Below, piece by piece: positions 16,176 through 24,950 of a stretch of DNA of 64,000 nt (positions are counted from its first letter, which is position 1; each line of letters begins with the position of its first letter). A program made the position numbers and the translations under genes. The DNA comes from Nitrososphaerota archaeon. GTDB lineage: Archaea > Thermoproteota > Nitrososphaeria > Nitrososphaerales > Nitrosopumilaceae. The notes beneath the pieces were generated by a model that worked only from the letters and a program-made list of their open reading frames with translations, did no database searches and had not been told where the DNA came from. The DNA lies in contig JAGWHF010000008.1 in NCBI GenBank assembly GCA_028866895.1, positions 37,734-101,733 on the forward strand. Reading direction: 5' to 3'.

Positions 16176-18003
16176 AGAGACATTCAGCCAGATCTCTCCA
16201 AGCGAGTTCTTCTACAGAAACAGGGATCTTGCAGGTTTTAGTAATCCCACAAGGTCGCTTTATACATCTGTGAGGGAATTTGTAGAAAACGCGCTTGACG
16301 CATGTGATCAAAAGAAAATACTGCCTGACATACATATGTCCATAAAGGCTGTTGATGCCGAGCAGTCTGATCCAAAACACTATATCTTGACAGTCAGGGA
16401 CAACGGTCCCGGCATTGACCCAAAACACGTTCCACACGCATTCGGAACAGTTCTTTATGGGTCAAAATTCGGACTCAAACAGGCTAGGGGGATGTTCGGG
16501 CTTGGGGCCACCATGGCAATACTTTACGGCCAGATTACCACCAACAAGCCCGTCACGGTGAGAAGTTGTGCAGACGGCAAGACAAGCGATGAATTTGTAA
16601 TGCTGCTTGACATTCAGAAGAACAAGCCCGTAATACTAAAGCACAACCAGAAGGAGGCCTCAAAGACAGGGCTTTCCGTAAGCATAGTGCTTGAAGGCGA
16701 TTATTCAAAGGCGGGATCAAAAATTAGGGACTATGTATCTCAAACCTCCCTTATCACCCCGTATGCCTCGATTACCTTCGAGGACCCAGCAGGTGAAAAG
16801 TTTCACTATCCAAGGATAGTCAAGGATATGCCGCTTCCTCCTACAGTAATAAAGCCGCATCCGCATGGTGTGGACGTGGAAACAATCAGGAGGATGATAG
16901 CGGACACGCATTATCAGATTCCGCCGGTTGATAATAAGATGATAGAAAAGATAGGCAAGGAACTGGGGCTGAAGAAAAACCTCAATGCAAGTGAATTACT
17001 TGAAAAAGCACAGAAGCGCTGGTCTGACCTCTCCAGGCCAGTAAGGACCATCGTATCGGTAATGTCGTTTTTAAACATCGACTTTGAGGGGCTTCAAAAG
17101 ATTCGGATCGACGACATCGACGTGGCCAACAAAAAAATTACCTACTGGGATTTTGGCGAGTCGCAATCTCACGCTGTGGACCTTGACACTGAAAGCCCGT
17201 TCTACAAGCAGCTTGCAAATACAGTCCAAGGTGATACGCTTCTCACCTTTCTTACAAAGAGGTTTCAAAGGGTGGGTCCCACTACGGCAGAGAAATTCTG
17301 CGAGTTTGCAAAGCTGAAACCTGAAAGAAGGATCGGGAGCATGACAAACGAGGAGCTGGTAAGGCTTGCCGACGCACTGCAGAAATTCGAGGATTTCCTA
17401 GCGCCCGATCCGAGCTGCCTGGCCCCTTTGGGCGAGGAACCGCTCTCCAAAGGAATCATGAAGTTCTTCAATCCTGAATTTGCCTCGGTACTTCAGCGTA
17501 GCGCTTCAGCCTACTCCGGATTTCCATTTATTGTGGAGATGGGCGTTGCCTACGGGGGGGATATCCCGCCATCAGGACTCAAGGTGTACAGGTTTGCCAA
17601 CCGTATTCCGCTTCTTTATGATGAGGGAAGCGATGTTGTGCTAAAGATTGTAAACGAGATGGACTGGAGTAGGTACAAGATCAAGGGGGACCCTCCGTTA
17701 GTCATAGTTTCACACATCTGTTCTACAAGAATTCCATACAAGACTGTAGGGAAGGAGAATGTTGCAGACAGACCTGAGTTGGAACGCGAGTTGAAAAACG
17801 CAATCCAGTATTTGGCAAGGAAGCTTGCAGTCCACATGTCAAGGCAGGGGGCCGCCGATATGGCCAAGAAAAGGGCCAACCTTTACGCAAAGTATGTTCC
17901 ACTTATATCACAGTTTGCGACTGAACTATCTGGAAGGAAGAAGGAGCCAAATTTCAAACAGCTAATAAGGTTGGGAAGCGAGATTGAAGAACAAATCCAA
18001 TAG
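16168..18003 (+). CDS. top6B: DNA topoisomerase VI subunit B
   Basis: This is the ATPase subunit of the type IIB topoisomerase. The GHKL ATPase motifs are present: EFVENALDAC, RDNGPGI and ARGMFGLGATMA. An H2TH segment follows (KRFQRVGPTTAEKFCEFAKL), then the transducer domain. I place the start at TTG 16168 (611 aa) because a strong GGAGGGGGAG ribosome-binding site at 16151-16160 precedes it and SPSEFFYRNRDLAGF matches the normal N-terminus. An upstream in-frame ATG would read through the KH gene. It overlaps top6A by 20 bases. Confidence 0.94.
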   Translation: MSKETFSQISPSEFFYRNRDLAGFSNPTRSLYTSVREFVENALDACDQKKILPDIHMSIKAVDAEQSDPKHYILTVRDNGPGIDPKHVPHAFGTVLYGSKFGLKQARGMFGLGATMAILYGQITTNKPVTVRSCADGKTSDEFVMLLDIQKNKPVILKHNQKEASKTGLSVSIVLEGDYSKAGSKIRDYVSQTSLITPYASITFEDPAGEKFHYPRIVKDMPLPPTVIKPHPHGVDVETIRRMIADTHYQIPPVDNKMIEKIGKELGLKKNLNASELLEKAQKRWSDLSRPVRTIVSVMSFLNIDFEGLQKIRIDDIDVANKKITYWDFGESQSHAVDLDTESPFYKQLANTVQGDTLLTFLTKRFQRVGPTTAEKFCEFAKLKPERRIGSMTNEELVRLADALQKFEDFLAPDPSCLAPLGEEPLSKGIMKFFNPEFASVLQRSASAYSGFPFIVEMGVAYGGDIPPSGLKVYRFANRIPLLYDEGSDVVLKIVNEMDWSRYKIKGDPPLVIVSHICSTRIPYKTVGKENVADRPELERELKNAIQYLARKLAVHMSRQGAADMAKKRANLYAKYVPLISQFATELSGRKKEPNFKQLIRLGSEIEEQIQ

Positions 18004-19084
18004 GCAGAAAACAGCGGAGGCGCGGAAGGAGAGGCTTCTTTCAGCCCTGCAGGACCATGGAATTAACATTTACGAGGACCTTGACAAGGGAAAATTTCCA
18101 CAGTTTGTGATTCCAAGCAGGTCCGTCAACAACATTGTCTACGACAAGAAGACAAGGCAGTATGTGCTTGGCAATGCCAGCGCGGTGAGAAGCTCAAGGA
18201 ACATGTCTCAACTTAGGTCCTACACACAGCTTACCTGGCTTGCATTCTTTGTCAACAGGCTGGTAAGGGAGGGCAAGTCATCCACACTGAGAGACATCTA
18301 TTATTCATCACAGGCCTTTAGCATAGATTTTGAGGACCAGCCAGAGTCGGACAATATCATTGTGGACCTTGAGGCGGTTACTACGAGCCCCCGTGAGGAC
18401 TTTCACATCTTTCCGGAGGAAAGAAGCAGCGTATTTGGAGACTTGACAATTGAATATACGGTGCCGGGTTATGAGGGCAAGCGGGTCAACCTTTCTGATC
18501 ACCCTGACGGCTACCTTATAGGGCCAAGCCTTAGCAGTGCAGAACTGGTGGATACCAGCGCCGAGGTGGTCATAGCAATCGAGAAGGGCGGTCTCTTCAC
18601 AAGGTTCGTTGAGGAAAACGTGCACAAAAAATTCAAGTCCATTATAGTGGATACGGCGGGACAGGCTCCACGGTCTACTAGGAGCCTCCTGAGGAGGCTG
18701 AATCAGGAATTGGGACTCCCTGTGGTAATCCTGGCTGATGGGGATGTGTATGGGGAACACATCGCCATGGTCATCAAGTCGGGCTCTGCCAATGCCGCAC
18801 ACCTGCGGGAACTGACTGTCCCAGATGCCAAATGGCTTGGTGTTTGGGCTACGGACATTGAAAAATACAAGCTACCTACGATCCCGATGACGGAATCCGA
18901 CATAAAGCGAATCTATGACCTACAAAAGGATCCTAGGTACCAAGAGGGAAATTGGAAGAAACAACTCGAGGTCTTCTTAAAGCTCAAGAGAAAGGCGGAA
19001 CTGGAGGCATTCTCAAAGTATGGTCTTACAAATATTACGGACAAGTATCTCCCAGCCAAGCTGGAAGAATCAAAGAGCCTCTAA
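17984..19084 (+). CDS. top6A: DNA topoisomerase VI subunit A
   Basis: This is the Spo11-like DNA-cleaving subunit, 366 residues. The 5Y-CAP domain has TLRDIYYSSQ with catalytic Tyr at about residue 107. The Toprim domain has VVIAIEKGG (Glu) and VILADGDVYG (Asp-x-Asp). The start is TTG at 17984 inside the end of top6B. With B it decatenates and relaxes DNA by ATP-driven double-strand passage. It ends with a 15-base tail-to-tail overlap with the Hsp20-like gene. Confidence 0.94.
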   Translation: MKNKSNRQKTAEARKERLLSALQDHGINIYEDLDKGKFPQFVIPSRSVNNIVYDKKTRQYVLGNASAVRSSRNMSQLRSYTQLTWLAFFVNRLVREGKSSTLRDIYYSSQAFSIDFEDQPESDNIIVDLEAVTTSPREDFHIFPEERSSVFGDLTIEYTVPGYEGKRVNLSDHPDGYLIGPSLSSAELVDTSAEVVIAIEKGGLFTRFVEENVHKKFKSIIVDTAGQAPRSTRSLLRRLNQELGLPVVILADGDVYGEHIAMVIKSGSANAAHLRELTVPDAKWLGVWATDIEKYKLPTIPMTESDIKRIYDLQKDPRYQEGNWKKQLEVFLKLKRKAELEAFSKYGLTNITDKYLPAKLEESKSL

Positions 19085-19570
19085 CTTTTTAATCCTTAGT
19101 GTGAGGACACCGTTTCTGTACTTGAAATCGTGAATTCCCATGTCCGGCGTAGTCTCTATGGGGACCTCCTTTGAAAAGTGACTCGATCCGCGCACATACA
19201 AGACCCCGTCAATCAGCCTCACAGTAACCTGATCCTCGGGACCTGGCACCTCGGCCACAAATACTATCTCGTTTTCTCCCTTGATGAGGTCGTAAACCCA
19301 GTTCTTCGTCTCCGACTCTTTCGGCGCGTATTGCGGCTGGGTTTCCTTTGTCATTTTCTTGAGTACACGTACCCAGTAAATCATGATCGCTGCAGTTGTG
19401 CCTATCAGGATGAAACTAACATATCCTGCGTCATTCCTAAGTGACAAAACGTAGACTATTCCCAAGAATAACAATACCATGAGGGGAATTATGAAATCAA
19501 ATGACTTGTCGTTAGAGTACCGGCTTTTGTAACTAGTCAATCTGTTCTGTATGAACAACCATTCATCCAA
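19070..19570 (-). CDS. Membrane-anchored Hsp20/alpha-crystallin-like protein
   Basis: The 166 residues hold two hydrophobic helices near the N-terminus (FIIPLMVLLFLGIVYVL and a second at about 49-66), then a linker and a C-terminal alpha-crystallin-like beta domain (about 95-166). That domain shows FVAEVPGPEDQVTVRLIDGVLYVRG and ends FKYRNGVLTLRIKKLEAL with an LRIKKL motif. Small heat-shock proteins are usually soluble, so a membrane-tethered form is unusual. A role in protecting membrane proteins is inferred. Confidence 0.72.
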   Translation of the reverse strand: MDEWLFIQNRLTSYKSRYSNDKSFDFIIPLMVLLFLGIVYVLSLRNDAGYVSFILIGTTAAIMIYWVRVLKKMTKETQPQYAPKESETKNWVYDLIKGENEIVFVAEVPGPEDQVTVRLIDGVLYVRGSSHFSKEVPIETTPDMGIHDFKYRNGVLTLRIKKLEAL

Positions 19571-19612
19571 ATATAAACACTCGTAGAATTTTCAACCGTG
19601 CCGGCCTATCTT

Positions 19613-20188
19613 CTAGTTGTCGATGGACCTCTCCAACGTTCCCCACCTCTTGAAAAGATCATGTTCTATACCGAACTGGTCTAGACATTTGCCTACCACA
19701 TGGTTTATCATGTCATCTATGCTTTTGGGCCTGTTATAGAAGCCGGGCATGGCTGGCAGGATCACGGCACCCACCCTGGCAAGTTTGAGCATGTTCTCAA
19801 GATGAATGCTTGTAAGCGGAGTCTCCCGCGGGACGATGACCAGCCTTCTTGATTCCTTCAGGGTGACACCTGCTGCGCGTGAAACCAGGTTTTCCTCGTA
19901 TCCGTTTGCTATTCCGGATAGGCTCTTCATGCTGCAGGGGATGATGACCATGCCGTCTGTTTTATGAGTTCCACTTGAAACACTAGCTGCCATGTTGGAA
20001 TCGTCGGAAAAACCCGCGGCAAGAGATTTGACATACTTCAAATCAAAATCGGTTTCAAGAGCCAGGCATTTTTTTGCCCACTCCGTCATTATCAAGTACG
20101 CATCAACCTTCAGGCGTCTTAGCGCCTCAAGCATCCTTACGCCGTAGATAACTCCTGAACTGCCGGTCATGCCTACTATCAACCGCAT
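19613..20188 (-). CDS. ubiX: Flavin prenyltransferase (UbiX)
   Basis: UbiX joins dimethylallyl phosphate to FMN to make the prenylated flavin cofactor of UbiD-type decarboxylases. The 191-residue protein has GMTGSSGVIYGVRMLE, MVIIPCSMKSLSGIANGYEENLVSRAAGVTLKE, the RLVIVPRETPL strand and PAMPGFYNRP. No UbiD partner lies in this window, so it may serve a decarboxylase encoded elsewhere. Confidence 0.94.
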   Translation of the reverse strand: MRLIVGMTGSSGVIYGVRMLEALRRLKVDAYLIMTEWAKKCLALETDFDLKYVKSLAAGFSDDSNMAASVSSGTHKTDGMVIIPCSMKSLSGIANGYEENLVSRAAGVTLKESRRLVIVPRETPLTSIHLENMLKLARVGAVILPAMPGFYNRPKSIDDMINHVVGKCLDQFGIEHDLFKRWGTLERSIDN

Positions 20189-20242
20189 GATAAGATTTTG
20201 CGCGCTCGCTATTTAATTTCATAGTTTTTGGCATTGTTTATT

Positions 20243-20626
20243 ATGCTCAAACCCCATCACGCAGTTATGAGTGTAAACGCCGATGACGTCGAAGAAAAAC
20301 TGGCCGCCGAACTTAGGTTGACTCCGATGCAGGCAAGGATATTTCTCTTGGTGGTAAGGCATGGAAAAAGTTCTGCAGGGAAAATAGGACGGATGCTCGG
20401 CGTATCAGACGAGGAGGCGCTTGAAGGAGCCAAGAGCCTTGTTGAACGGGGAGGGTTCATAGAGATCACAAACACAGAGTTCGAGTCTACGCATCCTCGA
20501 TTTGCAGTTGTAAATATGTACAGAAGAATGTGCATGAGGGAGGGGATTCCTTTTAAAAAGAATTTGATGGTTGACAACATATCGATTGTCTTGGAAAAAC
20601 CATATGATGATGCAAGAACTAAATAG
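20243..20626 (+). CDS. Helix-turn-helix transcriptional regulator (TrmB-like)
   Basis: This 127-residue protein has a winged-helix core: LRLTPMQARIFLLVVRHG, then SSAGKIGRMLGVSDEEALEGAKSLVERGGFI. The pattern fits TrmB/MarR-like DNA-binding domains without the TrmB sugar-binding domain. The ATG at 20243 is preferred because a TATA-like TATTTAATT lies about 25-30 bases upstream. A TTG at 20228 and an ATG at 20267 are alternatives. Its target is unknown. Confidence 0.7.
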   Translation: MLKPHHAVMSVNADDVEEKLAAELRLTPMQARIFLLVVRHGKSSAGKIGRMLGVSDEEALEGAKSLVERGGFIEITNTEFESTHPRFAVVNMYRRMCMREGIPFKKNLMVDNISIVLEKPYDDARTK

Positions 20627-20648
20627 AACCAAATATGGAGAACCAGCA

Positions 20649-21047
20649 ATGTCCGTTGATCAGGATTCCTGCAAGCACGAGATAGTGTACTTTGGAGTTA
20701 CCAACCTAAACTATGAAAAAAGGACCATAGGTTCAGTGGATACGTGGCGTTGTGTCAAATGCAAAAAAATGTTCTGCGAGGAGAAGCAGCTGGGGATAGA
20801 CAGCATTGTCGACTATGTAGGCATGCCCAAAATCAATAATGATCAAAAATGGTCTGTCCTTTTATGCAACTTGAAAAGACACAAGGACAAGTGGAAACTG
20901 GTCAAAATAAAGAAGGATGACGAGATAAGTCACGAGTGTCTGGGTGAAAAGGTCGTCACGCTAAAGGTAAAGGACTTTAAAATCGAGGATGACAAACACT
21001 GGAACTTTTTAATTGAAAACTCGATAAACAAGGCAATAGAGATATAG
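20649..21047 (+). CDS. Conserved hypothetical protein with a Cys-rich segment
   Basis: From ATG 20649 the product is 132 residues. It holds DSCKHE and WRCVKCKKMFCEE near the N-terminus, a possible small metal site, then a Lys-rich alpha/beta region. A GGAG ribosome-binding sequence lies about ten bases upstream. It is followed after 7 bases by the gene at 21055, so the two may form an operon. I do not recognise the family. Confidence 0.55.
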   Translation: MSVDQDSCKHEIVYFGVTNLNYEKRTIGSVDTWRCVKCKKMFCEEKQLGIDSIVDYVGMPKINNDQKWSVLLCNLKRHKDKWKLVKIKKDDEISHECLGEKVVTLKVKDFKIEDDKHWNFLIENSINKAIEI

Positions 21048-21054
21048 AAAAAGC

Positions 21055-21339
21055 ATGGATTTGGAAGTTCACATAAAGAACGTGACTGGCAGCCAAATAG
21101 CGGCAAAAATTACCGGCCTTTTCATAGTTGACGGCCACACCTTCAAGTTCAGCGCAATCGCTTTCGGCAGGATAGGCGGCCACAATGTAGGGGCAAAGAT
21201 TTCAAAAGCAGTACAGAAAGAACTTGCAAAACTGGGTTACAATGTGGATGAGATAATTGATGACTTGCAGCAGAGGCTTGTACGGGGGGACATAAACCTG
21301 CCAGAGGGTCTGAAAAAAGAATCTTTTGCAGACAGCTAA
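21055..21339 (+). CDS. Conserved hypothetical protein
   Basis: This 94-residue soluble protein has an alternating beta N-terminal half ([23 protein letters not shown]), a Gly-rich turn and a helical C-terminus ([23 protein letters not shown]). It converges on mtnP with a 4-base overlap. It has no known motif. Confidence 0.55.
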   Translation: MDLEVHIKNVTGSQIAAKITGLFIVDGHTFKFSAIAFGRIGGHNVGAKISKAVQKELAKLGYNVDEIIDDLQQRLVRGDINLPEGLKKESFADS

Positions 21340-22127
21340 AGGCCGGCCTCTTCGAGAGCACTGCTGCACGCGCAGCTTCTCTGCTGCGGTATGATGTCCA
21401 ATAGTGAACCGAGAAGGTTTTTCGTATTGTGGGCGTTTTTTGCCAGCGTCTCCAAAACCTCTTTTGCAGTTACGGGTTTTTCAGCCCAAACATCGTAATC
21501 CGTCACGGTCGAGACCGAGAGGTAACACATCTGGGCCTCCCTTGCAAGCTGGCATTCCGGAACTAGTGTCATGCCTATTATGTCTGCACCTATGATGTTC
21601 TTGTAAAACTTTGATTCCGCCCTTGTGGAAAACCTTGGCCCTTCTATGCACACGTAGGTTGCATCCCTGTGAAGGTGCAAGCGTATCTTTTCCGCTGCGC
21701 TCTGGACTGATCCCTGAAGCTCTGGGCAAAAGGGATCTGCGACTGATATGTGAATCACCTTTCCCTCTTCAAAGAAGGTGTACTTCCTTGACTTTGTAAA
21801 GTCGATGAATTGGGCTGGAATGACGAAATCTCCGGGTTTCAGCCTCTCTTGGAGGCTTCCGACCGCGGAGGGGGCGATAATTCTCTTGATTCCCATCTCC
21901 TTGAAGGCCCATATGTTTGCCCGAAAGTTTATGAGATGGGGAGGTATGGTGTGCTTTTTCCCGTGCCTTGGCATGAATGCTACCTTTCTTCCCTTGTAAA
22001 ATCCCACAGTAATGGAATCTGAAGTCCTTCCAAATGGTGTTTCTATCGTAATCTCCTTGCTCTCGCTTAACAGGTTTTGATCATAGATCCCAGTACCTCC
22101 GAATATTCCGATCTCGGCCTGTTCCAT
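21336..22127 (-). CDS. mtnP: S-methyl-5'-thioadenosine phosphorylase
   Basis: This enzyme phosphorolyses 5'-methylthioadenosine to adenine and methylthioribose 1-phosphate, salvaging the by-product of polyamine and SAM metabolism. The 263-residue protein has [30 protein letters not shown], the substrate site [20 protein letters not shown] and TDYDVW. Its ATG overlaps the apt stop by one base. The adenine it releases is the substrate of Apt, so the pair is a coherent salvage operon. The C-terminus has two Cys in CACSS. Confidence 0.94.
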   Translation of the reverse strand: MEQAEIGIFGGTGIYDQNLLSESKEITIETPFGRTSDSITVGFYKGRKVAFMPRHGKKHTIPPHLINFRANIWAFKEMGIKRIIAPSAVGSLQERLKPGDFVIPAQFIDFTKSRKYTFFEEGKVIHISVADPFCPELQGSVQSAAEKIRLHLHRDATYVCIEGPRFSTRAESKFYKNIIGADIIGMTLVPECQLAREAQMCYLSVSTVTDYDVWAEKPVTAKEVLETLAKNAHNTKNLLGSLLDIIPQQRSCACSSALEEAGL

Positions 22128-22639
22128 CAGTACTTCACCAGAGACTCGTATCTGTAACCCTTTATTGCCTTGGATCCTTTAAGCTCCGTAAGTTCGATTA
22201 TGAAGGCAAATCCAGTAACGATTCCACCGATCTTCTCTACCAGTTTTGCTGCAGCTTTTGCCGTACCGCCGGTCGCAAGCAAATCATCGCATATCAAGAC
22301 CTTCTCCCCTTTTTTTATGGAATCACTCTGAATTTCCATGGTAGCTGTCCCATACTCTATATTGTAGGTAAGTCTGTGCGTGGAGCCTGGAAGCTTTCCT
22401 TGCTTTCTCACCATTATCATTCCCTTGTTATACCTTAGGGCTAGGGCGCATGCGAGCGGGAATCCCCTCGACTCTATGCCGACAAATACATCCACCTCAT
22501 TTGGGTGGATTCGCTTCGAAAACTCGTCCACTACAAGCGAAAGGGCTGAAGGATCTCTTAGGAGCGGGCCGATATCCCTGAACAGGATGCCTTTTTTTGG
22601 AAAATCTGGGATCTCCGCTATCTTTTCCTTTAGGTTCAC
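22127..22639 (-). CDS. apt: Adenine phosphoribosyltransferase
   Basis: Apt converts adenine and PRPP to AMP. The 170-residue protein begins [18 protein letters not shown] and has [15 protein letters not shown] plus the PRPP loop [22 protein letters not shown]. It is the first gene of the salvage operon with mtnP, which supplies its adenine. Confidence 0.95.
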   Translation of the reverse strand: MNLKEKIAEIPDFPKKGILFRDIGPLLRDPSALSLVVDEFSKRIHPNEVDVFVGIESRGFPLACALALRYNKGMIMVRKQGKLPGSTHRLTYNIEYGTATMEIQSDSIKKGEKVLICDDLLATGGTAKAAAKLVEKIGGIVTGFAFIIELTELKGSKAIKGYRYESLVKY

Positions 22640-22696
22640 AAATGGTTCACTATCTGTGGATGTAAAAAGTATTTCCCATGGTTAGGATCGGCGAAA

Positions 22697-24859
22697 TTAA
22701 TGGATCGTTATGGGCGTGGTGACCTTGCCTGCTATGCTTGTTGCTTGGACTGTAAAGGTGCCTGTACCGAAGGACTTTGGAATGAGCCATTCCGTACTGT
22801 AGTCTCCCCTGTTGGTGGACTGGATCTGCAGTGTCTGGTATGAGGCATTGTTTGCCCCCATAATGTTGATTATGACACCGACTGACGTTCCTGCGCCACT
22901 CCCAGAGATTGTGACAATGTCGCCAGTGTTGTAGTTGGGCGGACTCTTGTCCAACTGTATAGTCATTGTAGACTCGGACTTTACAATTATGGGCAGGCTC
23001 CTGTGGTCTATGCCGCTTGTCGCATCAATCCTCCATGTCCCCGCCATTCCATCATCGGGAATCCTGAGGTCGAAGGAATGGAATATTCCTGACTTGTCCA
23101 CAAAGGTCTGTTCTGACTTTATCTGCACGTTGTTTGGATCTGACAGGCTTACCTGTAGCAGGCAGTCGGGGTTTGCCTTGCCAAACAGAAGGATGGTGTC
23201 TCCGGGTAGGTAGGAATCCTTTGTGGCCTGGAGTGAAATCTGGCCACATCCCGTATCAAGTCCCACCGCAAACTGCAATACAGTCTTGTCACTTCCTCTG
23301 GTCAAAGCTAGGGAATAGACTCCTGGGGTAAATGACGTTAAATTAAATGAGTATGTTGCAAAGCCGTCCTGGCCCAGCAAAATCGAGTCGGAAAATTTTT
23401 CCTGATCCGAAGGATCTATTACCACAAGACTTAGTGTGGAACTTGGAACGCCTGAGATGCTGAGGACGGGCTTGTCCGTAACCTGGTAGTTGAGTTTGTC
23501 AAGATGTGCGCTTATTCCCTGGACTGGTTTCTGGCCAACTCCTATGTACGTGACTATCTGGTCGCTGCCCTGGGATGCAGTGATAACATAGGTGCCAATA
23601 ACCGCCGTCGTGTCTACCTGGAAGCTAGCCGAGATCTTGCCATCTGCAGTAACATTGACGTCCTTTGCATATACCTGGTTAGAGGTGGGATCGGTTACTA
23701 CTATGGACACTGGCAGGTTGGATATCGAGGTGCCGTTTATCACGACTGTGCCGCCGGGTTGATACTCCTTCTCCGACGTTTTTATCGTGAGGTTATGGGA
23801 TGTTACTATGGAATACTCCTTTGAGACCTGGTCTTTTCCATCAGAGACGGACAAATTGTACTTTCCAAAAGGCATGTCGTTTGGGATTGTCTGTGATGTG
23901 GCATAATTTCCATTATTGTCGGCGGTGGCGGTAAAGGTAGTTATGCTTGTTCCATTAGAGTTCAGAATCGAGATGGTGACTGTGCTTCCAGGATCCGATG
24001 TCCCGCTGATTAGTGTGACGTCGCCTGGGTGCAACACTGGGTCTATGTTGACGGTTAGCGGGATGTTCTTCACGGTACCCTGACGAGAGGGCGGCGCAGG
24101 CTCCAAGGTGGTGGTGAACGTCTTCTGGTCGTTTGCCTGGTCTCTTAGGATAAAGTCCACGTTTCCAGGCTGTATGCTCTGCGGGATTGTGGCAGTTACA
24201 ACAAAGTTGCCATTGCCGTCTGATGAGAAGGAACCGATCTTCTGTCCGCCTAAATAAAGATCGAGCGGAGTTGATGATGTAAAGCTCTGGCCTACTACGC
24301 GGACGTCAAACCCGGGGCTTGGTGTTGATGGTATTATTCTGAATGTTGATACGTCTAAAATCCCCTTTGGTGTGGGTGGCTCGTTATTTTTGTTCTGACC
24401 GGTGCTTTGCCCTGAGTTGTTCTGGCCCGGACTGGTAACTTTCTGTATTACTGCCCCAATCTCGCCCGTGCCAATCTCGTTGTTGTTACTATCAAAGGCG
24501 GTCCATATTAGATCGGGATTGGACTGATCTGTGCTTATGGAAAAAGACGTAGAATCTCCAGCCCTTACAGGACTTGACGGAAAAAATGCTATGGAAGTAG
24601 GGGATGTCTTCTTGCCCGTCCAGCCGTTTTCAAGTGTAAATGAATTGAAGTTTCCGTTCTTTATCTGCAGGGTAAGCGAGGAGATATCGGAAGCGCCTGA
24701 TTGGTTATTTGTAACCTGGAGTGTGGTCTTGCCATCTGCATTTGTAGCCGTCACTGACACCGAGGGCGGCAAAGCATCAACTGCCGGCATGAGAAGAGCA
24801 ACAAGGCCACATGCCAATAATCCTAAAACAACGGCTGGTCTGAATAACAATATATTCAA
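22697..24859 (-). CDS. Secreted multi-domain surface protein with Ig-like repeats
   Basis: This 720-residue protein has an N-terminal signal/anchor segment (VVLGLLACGLVALLMPAVDA) followed by about six repeats of a roughly 90-residue beta-sandwich unit. Repeat landmarks include SGTSDPGSTVTISI, GTSISNLPVSIVV, GKANPDCLLQVSL and SGSGAGTSVGVII. A Pro/Asn/Gln-rich spacer lies near residues 140-165. Such repeats occur in archaeal cell-surface and adhesin-like proteins. I see no clear C-terminal sorting signal; it ends TTPITIH. Confidence 0.75.
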   Translation of the reverse strand: MNILLFRPAVVLGLLACGLVALLMPAVDALPPSVSVTATNADGKTTLQVTNNQSGASDISSLTLQIKNGNFNSFTLENGWTGKKTSPTSIAFFPSSPVRAGDSTSFSISTDQSNPDLIWTAFDSNNNEIGTGEIGAVIQKVTSPGQNNSGQSTGQNKNNEPPTPKGILDVSTFRIIPSTPSPGFDVRVVGQSFTSSTPLDLYLGGQKIGSFSSDGNGNFVVTATIPQSIQPGNVDFILRDQANDQKTFTTTLEPAPPSRQGTVKNIPLTVNIDPVLHPGDVTLISGTSDPGSTVTISILNSNGTSITTFTATADNNGNYATSQTIPNDMPFGKYNLSVSDGKDQVSKEYSIVTSHNLTIKTSEKEYQPGGTVVINGTSISNLPVSIVVTDPTSNQVYAKDVNVTADGKISASFQVDTTAVIGTYVITASQGSDQIVTYIGVGQKPVQGISAHLDKLNYQVTDKPVLSISGVPSSTLSLVVIDPSDQEKFSDSILLGQDGFATYSFNLTSFTPGVYSLALTRGSDKTVLQFAVGLDTGCGQISLQATKDSYLPGDTILLFGKANPDCLLQVSLSDPNNVQIKSEQTFVDKSGIFHSFDLRIPDDGMAGTWRIDATSGIDHRSLPIIVKSESTMTIQLDKSPPNYNTGDIVTISGSGAGTSVGVIINIMGANNASYQTLQIQSTNRGDYSTEWLIPKSFGTGTFTVQATSIAGKVTTPITIH

Positions 24860-24950
24860 GCTAGGTGGGTCCTGTCTCTAAATTAAATCTTAATAATAAA
24901 TCGTTCATTCCTTAATTTTTTCATACCGCGAAAGGCCGTCTGACCGCCCT

